From Lonsdalea britannica (GTDB taxonomy: Bacteria; Pseudomonadota; Gammaproteobacteria; Enterobacterales; Enterobacteriaceae), in NCBI RefSeq assembly GCF_002111595.1, contig NZ_LUTN01000005.1, forward strand, positions 124,001 through 188,000: a stretch of 64,000 bases of DNA. The letters run 5' to 3'. Below are positions 28,919-41,513 of this stretch, piece by piece. Every line of letters begins with the position of its first letter. The first letter of the stretch is position 1. Under the pieces are notes generated by a model that was given only the letters and a program-made list of their open reading frames with translations, was not told the origin of the DNA and did no database searches. The position numbers and the translations under genes are program-made.

Positions 28919-29761
28919 TTACTCCGGCACGACCCATTCAACGCGCGTATGCCCGGTGCCTTCCGGCACCAGTACCTGATGCAGCCACGGCAGCACGCTT
29001 TTCATCTGGGCTTCCAGCTTCCACGGCGGGTTAATGACGATCATGCCCGAGGCAGTCATGCCGTGGCGGTCGCTGTCCGGCAATACGGCCAACTCAATCT
29101 GCAAAATTCGGCGGATGCCGGTCGCTTCCAGATCTTTCAGCATCCGTTTAATCTGCTGACGCAACACGACCGGATACCACAGCGCATAGACGCCTGTCGC
29201 GAAGCGGCGGTAACCTTCGTGAATCCCCTTCACCACCGCCTGATAATCGCTCTTCATTTCGTAAGGCGGGTCGATCAGTACCAGTCCGCGGCGGGACGGC
29301 GGCGGCAACTGGGCTTTCAACTGCTGATAGCCATCTTCACGCACTACGCGGGCGCGGTTATCACGCTGAAACTCCTGACGCAGCAACGGATAGTCGCTCG
29401 GGTGCAGTTCGCTCAGGTTCAGTCGGTCGTGATCGCGCATCAGATGGCGGGCGATCAGCGGAGAACCCGGGTAGTAGCGCAGCTGGCCCTGCGGGTTGTA
29501 GTTACGCACCACCTGCATGTAGGCATCCAGCTCGGCAGGCACGTCGTCCCGCTGCCAGATGCGGGCAATCCCCGCCTGATATTCGGCAGTGCGCTCGGCG
29601 TGTTCGCTTTGCAACTTGTAGCGACCCGCCCCGGCGTGCGTATCGAGGTACAGGAAGGGTTTGTCTTTCTCCGCCAACGCGCTGAGGATCAGGCTTTGAA
29701 CGGTATGCTTGAGCACGTCGGCATGGTTGCCGGCGTGGAAACTGTGGCGGTAGCTGAGCAT
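28919..29761 (-). CDS. rlmJ: 23S rRNA m6A2030 methyltransferase RlmJ
   Basis: SAM-dependent methyltransferase of about 280 residues. N-terminus MLSYRHSFHAGNHADVLKH, SAM site LDTHAGAGRY and the N6-adenine catalytic DPPYEMKSDYQ are all present, matching E. coli RlmJ throughout. It converges on rbn with a short gap. Confidence 0.96.
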   Translation of the reverse strand: MLSYRHSFHAGNHADVLKHTVQSLILSALAEKDKPFLYLDTHAGAGRYKLQSEHAERTAEYQAGIARIWQRDDVPAELDAYMQVVRNYNPQGQLRYYPGSPLIARHLMRDHDRLNLSELHPSDYPLLRQEFQRDNRARVVREDGYQQLKAQLPPPSRRGLVLIDPPYEMKSDYQAVVKGIHEGYRRFATGVYALWYPVVLRQQIKRMLKDLEATGIRRILQIELAVLPDSDRHGMTASGMIVINPPWKLEAQMKSVLPWLHQVLVPEGTGHTRVEWVVPE

Positions 29762-29925
29762 GGGTAATGATTATCCAGTGATTAAGTCGTGAGTGGGGCA
29801 GACGCGCCGTCTTTTACCCCACCCTCGCCGCAGAGCGGCAAAAACATCGGGGTGCAGCGGGGGAGTATAAAACAGATTGGCCCTTTTCTGGTCATTGGTT
29901 GAGATCTTCGGCACAGAAATCCCGC

Positions 29926-29950
29926 AGGGAACCTGAAAAACAGGCTCCCT
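29926..29950 (-). terminator. Probable terminator after cscA
   Basis: AGGGAACCTG and CAGGCTCCCT pair (one internal mismatch) around AAAAA. It lies about 57 bases beyond the cscA stop. There is no long uridine run on the minus strand, so termination is uncertain. Confidence 0.4.
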
Positions 29951-30006
29951 TTCCAGACGGAGAACGAGCCGCAGCGCGGTCCTGAGGCCGTATGACCTTT
30001 ATGCGG

Positions 30007-31455
30007 CTACTCCATAAGCAGAGACCAGCGGTCTCCCCCAATGAGATGCGCGCGGCCATGATCGGCGAACAGCCGCAACGCCCGCCGATCCGGCTGCGGA
30101 TAAATACGCGAGCTCAGGCAGCGCTCCCCTTCCCCGACAAACACTTCGATCGAGGAGCGGTCGATAAATATCCGCAGCGATAGCACCGATTGCGCCGGTA
30201 ACGGCGCGCTGCGATAGCCGCTCAGGCCATCGTCAGGGTAATGACGCTCCAGCACCAGACGTTCGGACTGCGTGTCCACAAACAGGCGCATGCCCTCCCC
30301 GAGCATCAGACCGAAACGTTCGGCGGTGCTGTCGGTCAGATCCCAGCGCAATATCAGCTCCAGCGCATCGCCATTTTCCGTCAGCGGCAGCGATTGCGAG
30401 TCGATCCATTGCGGTTCAATCACCTGTCCGTCGCGCCGCAGCGACTCGACTTCCCGCACCGGCCGCACCCGCAGCTGCCCGTCTTCGAGGCTCAGCTCAC
30501 GGGGCAGCGTCATGCAGCCAGCCCAGCCATCTTGCTGCGAAGGCATCGGCGATTCCCACATATCCATCCACCCCAGGATGATACGGCGACCATCCGCCGC
30601 CAGGAACGACTGCGGCGCATAGAAGTCATGACCGAGATCCACCTCTGCGAACGGCTGGGTGATCTCGAAGTCGGCCCCCGGCCGCCAGTGGCCGCGCAGA
30701 CAGCCGCTTTGGAATAAATTGCGATAGAGGTAGCCGTTTGGCGATACGCCCTGCGGCGAGAACATCAGCAGCCACTCATCACCCAGCGGGAAGAAGTCCG
30801 GACACTCCCACATGTAACCCAAATCGCCATCGCTCTCCGCCAGCACGCGGTCGAAAGTCCACTCCCGCAGGCTCTCGCCGCGATAGAGCAGTACCTGTCC
30901 CTGATCCCGTTCATTGCGGGCGCCCACCACCATCCACCAGACGCCCTCCTCGCGCCACACCTTGGGATCGCGAAAATGCATGATGCCGGGAGGCGGCAGG
31001 AGGATGGCGCCCTGTTTTTCGAAATGCAGGCCATCGTGGCTGATGGCGAGGCACTGCACCTGCCGTAATTTCTCGCCCTCTTCGGGAGAGGAAGGCAGGA
31101 CGACATGGCCGGTATAAATCAAGCTCAGAACGCCGTCATCATCCACCGCGCAACCGGAAAAGCAGCCGTCCCGATCCGGCTCGTTCTCACCGCCGGGAAA
31201 AAGCGCGATGGGTTGATGCTCCCAGTGGATCATGTCCTCGCTGGCGGCATGTCCCCAGTGCATCGGTCCCCATTTCGGTTCATAGGGATAATGCTGATAG
31301 AACGCGTGATAGCGGCCCTGATGGTAGATCAGCCCATTGGGATCGTTCATCCATCCCGCCGGTGGAGCCAGATGGAAGGTCGGATAGAAGGTGTGATTAA
31401 CGTTAGCGTATTCCGGCTGCGCCTCGCTGGCGCGCTCGAGGGGATGATTCATCAT
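30007..31455 (-). CDS. cscA: Sucrose hydrolase (GH32), CscA-like
   Basis: Hydrolyses sucrose to glucose and fructose in the cytoplasm. About 482 residues. The nucleophile motif is WMNDPNG, the transition-state RDP is in MHFRDPKVWRE, and the acid/base glutamate is in MWECPDFFP; these and long blocks such as HDFYAPQSFLA and GWMDMWESPMPS follow E. coli CscA. Two adjacent ATGs (31455, 31452) are possible starts. The usual partners (cscB permease, cscK, cscR) are not adjacent, so sucrose uptake must be encoded elsewhere, or the gene acts on another fructoside. Confidence 0.9.
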   Translation of the reverse strand: MMNHPLERASEAQPEYANVNHTFYPTFHLAPPAGWMNDPNGLIYHQGRYHAFYQHYPYEPKWGPMHWGHAASEDMIHWEHQPIALFPGGENEPDRDGCFSGCAVDDDGVLSLIYTGHVVLPSSPEEGEKLRQVQCLAISHDGLHFEKQGAILLPPPGIMHFRDPKVWREEGVWWMVVGARNERDQGQVLLYRGESLREWTFDRVLAESDGDLGYMWECPDFFPLGDEWLLMFSPQGVSPNGYLYRNLFQSGCLRGHWRPGADFEITQPFAEVDLGHDFYAPQSFLAADGRRIILGWMDMWESPMPSQQDGWAGCMTLPRELSLEDGQLRVRPVREVESLRRDGQVIEPQWIDSQSLPLTENGDALELILRWDLTDSTAERFGLMLGEGMRLFVDTQSERLVLERHYPDDGLSGYRSAPLPAQSVLSLRIFIDRSSIEVFVGEGERCLSSRIYPQPDRRALRLFADHGRAHLIGGDRWSLLME

Positions 31456-31935
31456 TGTTCTCACTCTGTCTGACGTGCATGACGGCCTGTGAGGACGGCG
31501 AGATTGTATCGAACACGATATTCCGGCAGGCCTGAATCATCGCATTCCGTTCCCGTCGTCAGGCCGATATCGGCAACCCGGCACGGCGCGCACCCTGTGG
31601 ACGCGGAGCCGGTGAAAAAGGGGCGGCGCTTGTCATTAAGCGTGGCAGATAAACCCGTTTTTCAACAGGAAAAAATAAAATTAGACATTAAAATCAAAAT
31701 GATAAAAAGGAATATTCTGAGCATCCCGGGCAGACTTTGGCGCTACATCTCCACCTTATTTCGTTATATCATCAAGTCAAAAACGCGATATTCAGCGGAC
31801 TGATCGAGATCATGTTTTAGGCGCCCCTGACAGGGTTGAGATGCCTTTATCGCCCGACCTTTAACCATTCTGCACGAATCTTCCCCACTGTTTCCTTACG
31901 CCGGGTGCGGGTACTACACCATTCTTGCCCAAACA
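31456..31935. other. Intergenic region between cscA and prlC
   Basis: About 480 bases of divergent promoter region. An open frame of 104 codons (31489-31803, plus strand) lacks family similarity and is AT-rich at its end; I do not call it. No operator for cscA was recognised. Confidence 0.5.
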
Positions 31936-31963
31936 TTGATTTTCATGGCCTGAGACCCCATCT
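31936..31963 (+). promoter_or_regulatory. Sigma-32 (heat-shock) promoter for prlC-rsmJ
   Basis: TTGATT, a 14-base spacer, then CCCCATCT, an exact match to the heat-shock -10 element CCCCATNT. It lies about 80 bases before prlC. opdA/prlC with yhiQ/rsmJ is a known heat-shock operon in Salmonella, which agrees. Confidence 0.72.
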
Positions 31964-32045
31964 TAGAAAGTAATCTGCAAGTTATGTCAGCCTTGTCGGC
32001 CACCGGGACAAGGGATCGATCATCATTACTATTCAGGACCGTGCC

Positions 32046-34087
32046 ATGACAAATCCATTACTTACCCCGTTTACCCTGCCCCCGTTTTCCCAGATCAAGA
32101 CCGACGATATCGTTCCTGCGATTAAGAGCGCGTTGGATGACTGTCGCAAAGCGGTGGAGCACGTTGTGGCGCAACCGGGTCCGTTTACCTGGGAAAACCT
32201 TTGTCAGCCGCTGGCGGAAAGCGACGATCGGCTGGAGCGTATCTTCTCCCCTATCGGCCACCTGAACGCGGTGCAGAATAGCGCTGAACTGCGCGGCGCC
32301 TACGAGCAGTGCCTGCCGCTGCTGTCCGAGTACGGCACCTGGGTTGGGCAGCATCCCGGCCTGTATCGCGCCTACCGTAACCTGCGCGACGGCGAACATT
32401 TCGCCTCCCTGGACACGGCGCAGAAAAAAGCCGTGGAAAATGCGCTGATCGGCTTCGAACTGTCCGGTATAGCCCTGCCCGCTGAGGAGCAGAAACGCTA
32501 CGGCGAGATCTCCTCACGCCTTTCCGAACTGAGCTCGATCTACAGCAACAACGTGCTGGACGCCACGATGGGCTGGTCCAAGCTGATCACAGACGTCAAT
32601 GAGCTGGCCGGTCTGCCGGAAAGCGCATTGGCGGCCGCCAAAGCGCAGGCCGAAGCGAAAGAACAAGACGGCTGGCTGCTGACGCTCGACATGCCGAGCT
32701 ACCTGCCGGTCATGACTTACTGCTCGAACGCGGCGTTGCGCGAAGAGATGTACCGCGCATACGCCACCCGCGCCTCCGATCAGGGGCCGAACGCCGGTCA
32801 GTGGGACAACACCGAGGTAATGGCCGAGAAAATGGCGCTGCGTCATGAACAGGCTCAGCTGCTCGGCTATCCCAGCTATGCCGATAAATCGCTGGTCACC
32901 AAAATGGCGGAAAACCCGCAGCAGGTGCTGGACTTCCTGACCGATCTGGCCAAACGCGCACGTCCGCAGGCCGAGCAAGAACTGGCTGAACTGCGCGCCT
33001 TCGCCAAGCAGCATTACGGCGTGGACGAGCTGAATCCATGGGATGTCGGCTACTACAGCGAACAACAGAAACAGCATCTCTACTCCATCAGCGACGAGCA
33101 ACTGCGCCCCTACTTCCCGGAAGAGCGCGTGCTGAACGGCCTGTTTGAAGTCGTCAATCGGATCTACGGCATCACGGCGAAAGAGCGCAAAGACGTCGAT
33201 GTCTGGCACCCTGAAGTGCGTTTCTTCGATCTGTTCGATGAAAGCGGCGAGCTGCGCGGCAGCTTCTACCTTGATCTGTACGCACGCGAAAACAAACGCG
33301 GCGGCGCGTGGATGAACGACTGCGTGGGCCGTATGCGCCTCGCTAACGGCGAGCTGCAAAAACCGGTCGCCTATCTGACCTGTAACTTCAACCGTCCGGT
33401 CAACGGCAAACCGGCGCTGTTCACGCATGATGAAGTGACGACGCTGTTCCACGAATTCGGTCACGGCCTGCACCATATGCTGACGCTGGTGGAAGCCGCG
33501 GGCGTCACCGGCATCAGCGGTGTTCCGTGGGATGCCGTCGAGCTGCCAAGTCAGTTTATGGAAAACTGGTGCTGGGAGCCGGAGGCGCTGGCGTTTATCT
33601 CCGGTCACTATGAAACGGGCGAACCGCTGCCGAAGGAAATGCTGGATAAAATGCTGGCGGCCAAGAACTATCAGGCGGCGTTGTTCATCCTGCGTCAGCT
33701 GGAGTTCGGTCTGTTCGACTTCCGTCTGCATACCGAATATGACCCGGCGAAAGGCGCTCAGATTCTGCCGACGCTGGCTGACGTCAAAGCTCAGGTCGCC
33801 GTCATGCCCAGCCCGAGCTGGAACCGTTTCCCGCACGCCTTCAGCCATGTCTTCGCCGGCGGCTACGCGGCGGGCTACTACAGCTACCTGTGGGCGGACG
33901 TGCTGGCGGCCGACGCCTTCTCCCGGTTCGAAGAAGAGGCATTTTCAACCGCACGACCGGCCAGTCATTCCTCGACAACATCCTGTCTCGCGGCGGTTCC
34001 GAAGAGCCAATGGAGCTATTCAAACGCTTCCGCGGCCGTGAACCGAAGTTGGACGCCATGCTGAAACATTACGGCATCAAGGGATGA
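32046..34087 (+). CDS. prlC: Oligopeptidase A, frameshifted near the 3' end
   Basis: Cytosolic M3 zinc metallopeptidase that degrades signal and other peptides; about 680 residues when corrected. The zinc motif is [11 protein letters not shown] with the downstream glutamate in [18 protein letters not shown]. Everything to residue ~630 is intact. Near 33938 one G is missing (GAGGCATT for GAGGGCATT): correction gives [20 protein letters not shown] ... HYGIKG, ending at 34087 with a 4-base overlap with rsmJ, the normal operon junction. As written, the frame ends at 34064 with a nonsense tail. Confidence 0.93.
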
Positions 34088-34833
34088 AGATAGGCCTGAT
34101 GACCGAAGAGGGCGCCGATAAAGGCGCCCTCGACGCTCTGGCCGCGCGCTGGGGATTGATAGAAGATAACGACCAGCCCTTCGCGCTGGTATTGACGCCC
34201 GAGCGGCTCGAGCTGCGCAAGCAGGATGAGCCGAAGCTGGGCGCCATCTGCGTGGATTTCGTCGGTGGTACGCTGGCGCACCGACGCCGTTTCGGCGGCG
34301 GTCGCGGCGAGGCGGTCGCCCGCGCCGTCGGCATCAAGAAAGGCTATCTGCCTGACGTGGTGGATGCCACTGCGGGGCTGGGGCGTGACGCTTTCGTGCT
34401 GGCGTCGCTCGGCTGTCGGGTGCGCATGGTGGAGCGGCATCCGGTTGTTGCGGCGCTGTTGGACGATGGTCTGCAACGAGGTTATCAGGATGCGGAAATC
34501 GGCGGTTGGTTGAGAGAGCGTCTGACGCTGCTGCATGCCTCCAGCGCCGAGGCGTTGAAAGATATCGAACCACCGCCGGACGTCGTCTATCTCGACCCCA
34601 TGTTTCCTCACCGGCAGAAAAGCGCGCTGGTGAAAAAGGAGATGCGGGTCTTCCAGACACTGGTCGGCGCCGACGACGATGCTGACGCGCTATTGGCCCC
34701 GGCTCGCTCGCTGGCGAAAAAGCGCATCGTGGTCAAACGACCTGACTATGCGCCGCCGCTCGCGGGCGTTCCCGCCCAGTCCATGCTGGAAACGAAGAGC
34801 CACCGCTTTGACTTTTATCTACCGCTAGCCTGA
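34084..34833 (+). CDS. rsmJ: 16S rRNA m2G1516 methyltransferase RsmJ
   Basis: SAM-dependent guanine N2 methyltransferase of the small subunit, about 249 residues. The SAM site is [19 protein letters not shown] and the catalytic motif [10 protein letters not shown]. The ATG overlaps the corrected prlC stop (ATGA), so it is translationally coupled and shares the heat-shock promoter. Confidence 0.95.
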   Translation: MKIGLMTEEGADKGALDALAARWGLIEDNDQPFALVLTPERLELRKQDEPKLGAICVDFVGGTLAHRRRFGGGRGEAVARAVGIKKGYLPDVVDATAGLGRDAFVLASLGCRVRMVERHPVVAALLDDGLQRGYQDAEIGGWLRERLTLLHASSAEALKDIEPPPDVVYLDPMFPHRQKSALVKKEMRVFQTLVGADDDADALLAPARSLAKKRIVVKRPDYAPPLAGVPAQSMLETKSHRFDFYLPLA

Positions 34834-34922
34834 GCGTTTCCCACTAGTTTCCTTAAATAACGACATCACGATTTCCTCAGGGCAAACATCGTCTCCCGAC
34901 GGATAATCGTGAACCTTCTCGT

Positions 34923-34953
34923 TCGCCAGGGCGGGGTCACCATGCCCTGGCGA
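34923..34953. terminator. Intergenic hairpin between convergent rsmJ and the alginate-lyase-family gene
   Basis: TCGCCAGGGC and GCCCTGGCGA form a perfect 10-bp stem with an 11-base loop. It lies between two convergent genes and may act in both directions, although no uridine run is present. Confidence 0.45.
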
Positions 34954-34970
34954 GTGTGACGGGAAAGCCG

Positions 34971-36143
34971 TTACTCTTCTCCCAAAGAAAACAGGAGCGT
35001 GCCGTAGCCCAGCTGGTCAAAGCTTCCCGGAGATGCGCCATACGACCAGGGACCGCCTTCAGGCCGAATTTTGGTCGCCATCTCGGTAATATTGGGGCTG
35101 CTGAGGCCTTTCAAAACAACGTAATGGTTATAGATCAGTGCCCAAATCGCCCTGACCTCCCCTCTTGCACTGGCGGAGATTTGCGTTTGGGTCACGTCGC
35201 TGTTGGTATACGTGGTATAGGGCACCGTTTTGCCAAGATTATAGGCCGCCACGTATTCCGCCCCTTTCATGAGCCGGTTATCGTCGTAACCGAATAAATC
35301 GTCGCCCTGATTCCAGGCCATTTGGCAGATGACGCCCGCCAGCGCGATATCTAATAATGAGTGGGCCTGATCCCTGCCGCTTTCCTGTATCTGCCCCATC
35401 CCTTGTTCAGGATACAGTTTCCAGACGAGTTTCCCAATAGCGCCATTTCCATCGCCGTTTTTGTAATAGTCGACGGCTCTGTCGTAGAGGTCTTTTCTAT
35501 CTAATAAAATACCGATGGCCATAATGGAACTTAACTGCGCTAAATCCCAGTTCGCCCAATAGTGATCGATTTTCGTATTATTATGACGAGCGATAAAATC
35601 CAGATTAATGGGCAGAAAAACCGTTTCCATCATAGTTTTGAAGGTATCGAAATCACTCGCGTTCCACCCCGAATAATCCCGCATAATTTCCGCCGTATTC
35701 GCCAGTTCATAGCCATAAATGCCCGCCGCAAGCGCGGCATCGGTGGAGCCACGGATCTCTTTTAGCGTGCCGCCCCACGCATTCAGAATCGCGACGGCGC
35801 TTTTGGCGTAGGCCTCATCTCCGGTGGTCTTCCAATACAGCGCATGGGAATACGCTACCGCTATGTCTCTGTAAAGCTGGGGATAATTTTCGCTATGCTC
35901 GCTATTTCTTCCCCGATAGACGATGTCGACGGCGCGGGGCTGCCAACCGAGCGAAAGTTTCAGCTGTTGGAATCCCTTGAACCAAGGCTCGGATTGCTGA
36001 TTCACCTGCGCCGTTATTCTGGCGAGATCGTCGCTAGTGCTGAGCATACCGGGATGTTTGAACGTATCCGCAGACCAGCCGGATAGGGGGAATAACAGCA
36101 TGGCGCATGACAGTATAAAACCTGCCGGTTTTTTGATAATCAT
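34971..36143 (-). CDS. Secreted alginate-lyase-family protein
   Basis: Probably a periplasmic or secreted polysaccharide-active enzyme, about 390 residues. The signal peptide is FILSCAMLLFPLSGWSA. The mature start TFKHPGMLSTSDDLARITAQ, and motifs such as NWDLAQLSSIMAIGILL and QESGRDQAHSLLDIALAGV, belong to the alginate_lyase alpha/alpha-barrel Pfam family. The asparagine-rich NNTKIDHYWANWD and the GRDQAH histidine are plausible catalytic parts. The true substrate could be alginate, another uronide or an exopolysaccharide. It is an isolated gene, somewhat AT-richer than its neighbours, consistent with acquisition. Confidence 0.8.
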   Translation of the reverse strand: MIIKKPAGFILSCAMLLFPLSGWSADTFKHPGMLSTSDDLARITAQVNQQSEPWFKGFQQLKLSLGWQPRAVDIVYRGRNSEHSENYPQLYRDIAVAYSHALYWKTTGDEAYAKSAVAILNAWGGTLKEIRGSTDAALAAGIYGYELANTAEIMRDYSGWNASDFDTFKTMMETVFLPINLDFIARHNNTKIDHYWANWDLAQLSSIMAIGILLDRKDLYDRAVDYYKNGDGNGAIGKLVWKLYPEQGMGQIQESGRDQAHSLLDIALAGVICQMAWNQGDDLFGYDDNRLMKGAEYVAAYNLGKTVPYTTYTNSDVTQTQISASARGEVRAIWALIYNHYVVLKGLSSPNITEMATKIRPEGGPWSYGASPGSFDQLGYGTLLFSLGEE

Positions 36144-36696
36144 ATTAAATAACGTCCCTGTAATATTATTTACATCGAAAGAGTATCACACGTGTATTAA
36201 ATAATGATTTCATGCCCCGGAATACGTGGAATTATGCTTTTAATATTTGCTAATTCAGAACAGCGACCAGAAATAAAATAAAAAACCACGATACGCTTCT
36301 TGTGCGACGCACGTGAAATAACCCTTTTCCTTTGCCATACTTTTTCTATTCCAATAAAAAAACTGTCGCTAATATCCATAGGCTGGACATAACACATCGA
36401 ATAACGCCATGTTCGCATCGCGTACGCTTCATGCCGCGATCTTCAGGATCCGCCAGTCAGCTGAGCGATCACAGACTCTGTGAGTGAGTTTCCTTTTTGT
36501 TTCCTAATATTCCTTGTTATCGCTGATAAAAATTATTCTCAGGACTCACCTGGGATGAGCTTTCTTATGGCAGTCGGCATATGCAGCAGGAAGCTGCCAT
36601 GAAATCACGAGGGGACGTTGCGGATCACCGTGTTGTTAGGCTCCCGGTGAAAGACTATTTATTGAATCGCGCACCGTAGCGGTAACGTCGGCCAAT
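36144..36696. other. AT-rich intergenic region upstream of the alginate-lyase-family gene
   Basis: About 550 bases with no gene I can support. A 73-codon frame (36197-36418, minus strand) resembles no family. A 7-base inverted repeat ATGGCAG/CTGCCAT flanks a 20-base loop near 36568-36601; no function is recognised. Confidence 0.45.
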
Positions 36697-36727
36697 AAAA
36701 AAGCTTCGCACAAGGCGAAGCTTTTTT
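36697..36727 (-). terminator. Bidirectional-looking terminator after gyrB
   Basis: AAAAAAGCTTCGC-ACAAG-GCGAAGCTTTTTT forms a perfect stem with poly-U on either strand. It lies 31 bases beyond the gyrB stop. Confidence 0.93.
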
Positions 36728-36757
36728 CGTTTACCGATTCATCGCGTCTGAGCGCTA

Positions 36758-39171
<2,414 letters not shown>

Positions 39172-39189
39172 CAACGTTTCTCGCTCATT

Positions 39190-40275
39190 TTAGTCCTGTG
39201 ATTGAACGGTTATTTTACCCTGTTCTACGCTGAACATCTTGCCATTTTCGCCGACCATATCGCCTATCTGTTCAGCGCTGATCGCGCTGACGAAGACCTG
39301 TGCCTGCGTGGCTTTCAGCCGTTCCGCCAGTAGGCGTCGTCGGGTGCTATCCAGCTCCGAGGCGAAGTCGTCGATGAGGTAGACGCACTTGAGTCCGCTG
39401 TTGCGGGTGAGAAACTCACCCTGCGCCAATCGTAGAGCGCACATCAACAGCTTTAACTGACCGCGCGACAACATATCCTCTACCGCGACGCCGCCGGCAC
39501 GAATGCGAAAATCCGCCTTGTGCGGGCCTAAGGCGGTATAGCCCAGCATTCTGTCACGCTCGAAATGGCGCTCCAGCAGCTCTGCGTAATCACTTTCCCG
39601 ATCCCAGCCGCGCTGGAAGGAAAAGCTCAGGGAAAACTCCGGTAAAAACTGGCCGCAGGTGGCTCCGATATCGTCCACAATGGCGGCGCTGTAGGCCGCT
39701 CGCCATTGGCTTATCTGCTCCGCCAGCGGTACTAATTCCTGATCCCACGCCCGCATCTGCCCATAGTGACTGGTTTGGCGCAGCGCTGCATTGCGCTGAC
39801 GCAACAGACGTTTCAGATTGTTCCAGGCGTGGAAAAAACCGGGCTCGTGATGAAAGCAGCCCCAGTCCAGAAAGGCCCGACGAAACTTCGGGCCGCCGTT
39901 GAGAAGGGTAAATCCTTCCGGGGTAATCAGCTGAATAGGCAACAGTTGCGCCAGTTCAGCGACTCGATGGCCATCGCTGCCATCAATACGAACCTTGCTA
40001 TCGCCCTGACGGTTCTTGCTCAGTCCGACGGAGCGTTCCCGCTCACGCCCATCAATTCTGCCATGCAGCACAAATTCAGGCTGTTCGTGACGAATCACTC
40101 GCCCCGCCTGAATACTGCGGAACGCGCGGCCGTGGCCCAGCGTATAGATCGCTTCAAGCACGCTGGTTTTGCCGCTGCCGTTGGCGCCGACCAGAAAATT
40201 AAAACCGGGAATCAACGCCAGATCGGCAGATTCAATATTGCGAAAATCGCGGATGAGAAGACGGGTCAGTGCCAT
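39190..40275 (-). CDS. recF: DNA replication and repair protein RecF
   Basis: SMC-like ATPase that loads RecA at gaps with RecO and RecR; about 361 residues. N-terminus [19 protein letters not shown], Walker [14 protein letters not shown], signature [20 protein letters not shown] and Walker [13 protein letters not shown]. Unusually, 133 bases separate it from dnaN, including a terminator-like hairpin. Confidence 0.97.
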   Translation of the reverse strand: MALTRLLIRDFRNIESADLALIPGFNFLVGANGSGKTSVLEAIYTLGHGRAFRSIQAGRVIRHEQPEFVLHGRIDGRERERSVGLSKNRQGDSKVRIDGSDGHRVAELAQLLPIQLITPEGFTLLNGGPKFRRAFLDWGCFHHEPGFFHAWNNLKRLLRQRNAALRQTSHYGQMRAWDQELVPLAEQISQWRAAYSAAIVDDIGATCGQFLPEFSLSFSFQRGWDRESDYAELLERHFERDRMLGYTALGPHKADFRIRAGGVAVEDMLSRGQLKLLMCALRLAQGEFLTRNSGLKCVYLIDDFASELDSTRRRLLAERLKATQAQVFVSAISAEQIGDMVGENGKMFSVEQGKITVQSQD

Positions 40276-40370
40276 TTTACAACCATTCAGCGTCGCTGCC
40301 TTTCAGCCGGATGTCGAACACCTCCGTTTGCGTTTCGCAAACCAAGGACGCCCGACATACTGGCATATCT

Positions 40371-40392
40371 AAAAACGGCGCCAGGCCGTTTT
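40371..40392 (-). terminator. Terminator-like hairpin between dnaN and recF
   Basis: On the minus strand AAAACGGC-CTGGC-GCCGTTTTT has a perfect 8-bp stem followed by a uridine run. It lies about 17 bases after the dnaN stop and 95 bases before recF. It would reduce read-through from dnaA-dnaN into recF-gyrB. Confidence 0.8.
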
Positions 40393-40408
40393 CCCACCTT
40401 TCGCGCAA

Positions 40409-41509
40409 CTACAAACGCATCGGCATGACGACATACGCGGCGGCTGGGCTGGCGCTATCTTCGATCTGTACGCTGGATACGGAGTCGATCAGCAACATCC
40501 GCACGTCTTCGCACTTCAGTGCATTCAGCACATCCAGAACGTAGCTGACGTTGAAACCAATCTCCATTTCCGTACCGCCGTACTCGACGTCCAGAATTTC
40601 CTCGGCTTCTTCCTGCTCCGGGTTGTTCGCCGTGATTTTCAGCTGATCTTTGTTCAGATACAGACGAACGCCGCGGAATTTCTCGTTGGAGAGGATCGCC
40701 GCGCGGGAGAACGCCTGCTTGAGCAGGTCGCAGCTGGCTTCGAGCGTTTTGTCAGGATTCTTCGGCAATACGCGCCGATAATCCGGGAAACGGCCGTCTA
40801 CCAGCTTGGAGGTGAAGATGAAATCGCCTACATGCGCGCGGATGTTGTTGCTGCCGATCTGCAGTTGCAGCGGCGTATCGCCGCCGTCCAGCAATCGCAC
40901 CAGCTCCATCACGCCTTTACGCGGGACGATCACCGAATGGGACGGCAGTTCCTGACCAACCGGCATCGAACAGACCGCCAGACGGTGGCCGTCGGTCGAT
41001 ACGGTGCGCAGCTCTTCCCCTTCGGTCTCAAACAGCATGCCGTTGAGGTAATAGCGTACGTCCTGATGCGCCATGGAGAACTGGGTCGCTTCAATCAGGC
41101 GCTTTAATGTGGCCTGCGGCAGAGAAAACTCCACCTCGCTCTGCCAGTCATCCAGGTTGGGAAAATCTTCCGCCGGCAGCGTAGACAGCGAAAAGCGGCT
41201 GCGCCCGGAGCGCACCAGCATACGATCGCCGTCCAGCATGATGGTAATTTCCGCGCCGTCCGGCAAACCGCGACAGATGTCGAACAGCTTGCGCGCCGGA
41301 ACGGTGGTCGCGCCCGCCTCGTGGGGCTGGGTCAGCGCCACGTGCGCCACCATTTCCATTTCCAGATCGGTACCGGTCAGCGATAGCCGACCTTCACTGA
41401 CCTGCAATAATAGGTTGCCCAGGATCGGCAACGTCGGCCGGCCTCCCAAGGGACTGCTAACCTGCTGTAGGGGTTTTAACAGATGCTCGCGTTCAATAAT
41501 AAATTTCAT
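40409..41509 (-). CDS. dnaN: DNA polymerase III beta sliding clamp
   Basis: Ring-shaped clamp that tethers the replicative polymerase; 366 residues, the normal length. N-terminus MKFIIEREHLLKPLQQVSSP and C-terminus YVVMPMRL match enterobacterial DnaN throughout. It starts four bases after the dnaA stop. Confidence 0.98.
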   Translation of the reverse strand: MKFIIEREHLLKPLQQVSSPLGGRPTLPILGNLLLQVSEGRLSLTGTDLEMEMVAHVALTQPHEAGATTVPARKLFDICRGLPDGAEITIMLDGDRMLVRSGRSRFSLSTLPAEDFPNLDDWQSEVEFSLPQATLKRLIEATQFSMAHQDVRYYLNGMLFETEGEELRTVSTDGHRLAVCSMPVGQELPSHSVIVPRKGVMELVRLLDGGDTPLQLQIGSNNIRAHVGDFIFTSKLVDGRFPDYRRVLPKNPDKTLEASCDLLKQAFSRAAILSNEKFRGVRLYLNKDQLKITANNPEQEEAEEILDVEYGGTEMEIGFNVSYVLDVLNALKCEDVRMLLIDSVSSVQIEDSASPAAAYVVMPMRL

Positions 41510-41513
41510 GATA

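Noticed and set aside
31489-31803. A 104-codon plus-strand frame between cscA and prlC
   Set aside because: No ribosome site or family similarity, and biased, low-complexity composition at its end.
32514-33848. A 444-codon minus-strand frame opposite prlC
   Set aside because: It is antisense to a confidently identified peptidase and has no domain-like sequence.
36197-36418. A 73-codon minus-strand frame in the gap left of gyrB
   Set aside because: No recognisable sequence or start signal in an AT-rich spacer.
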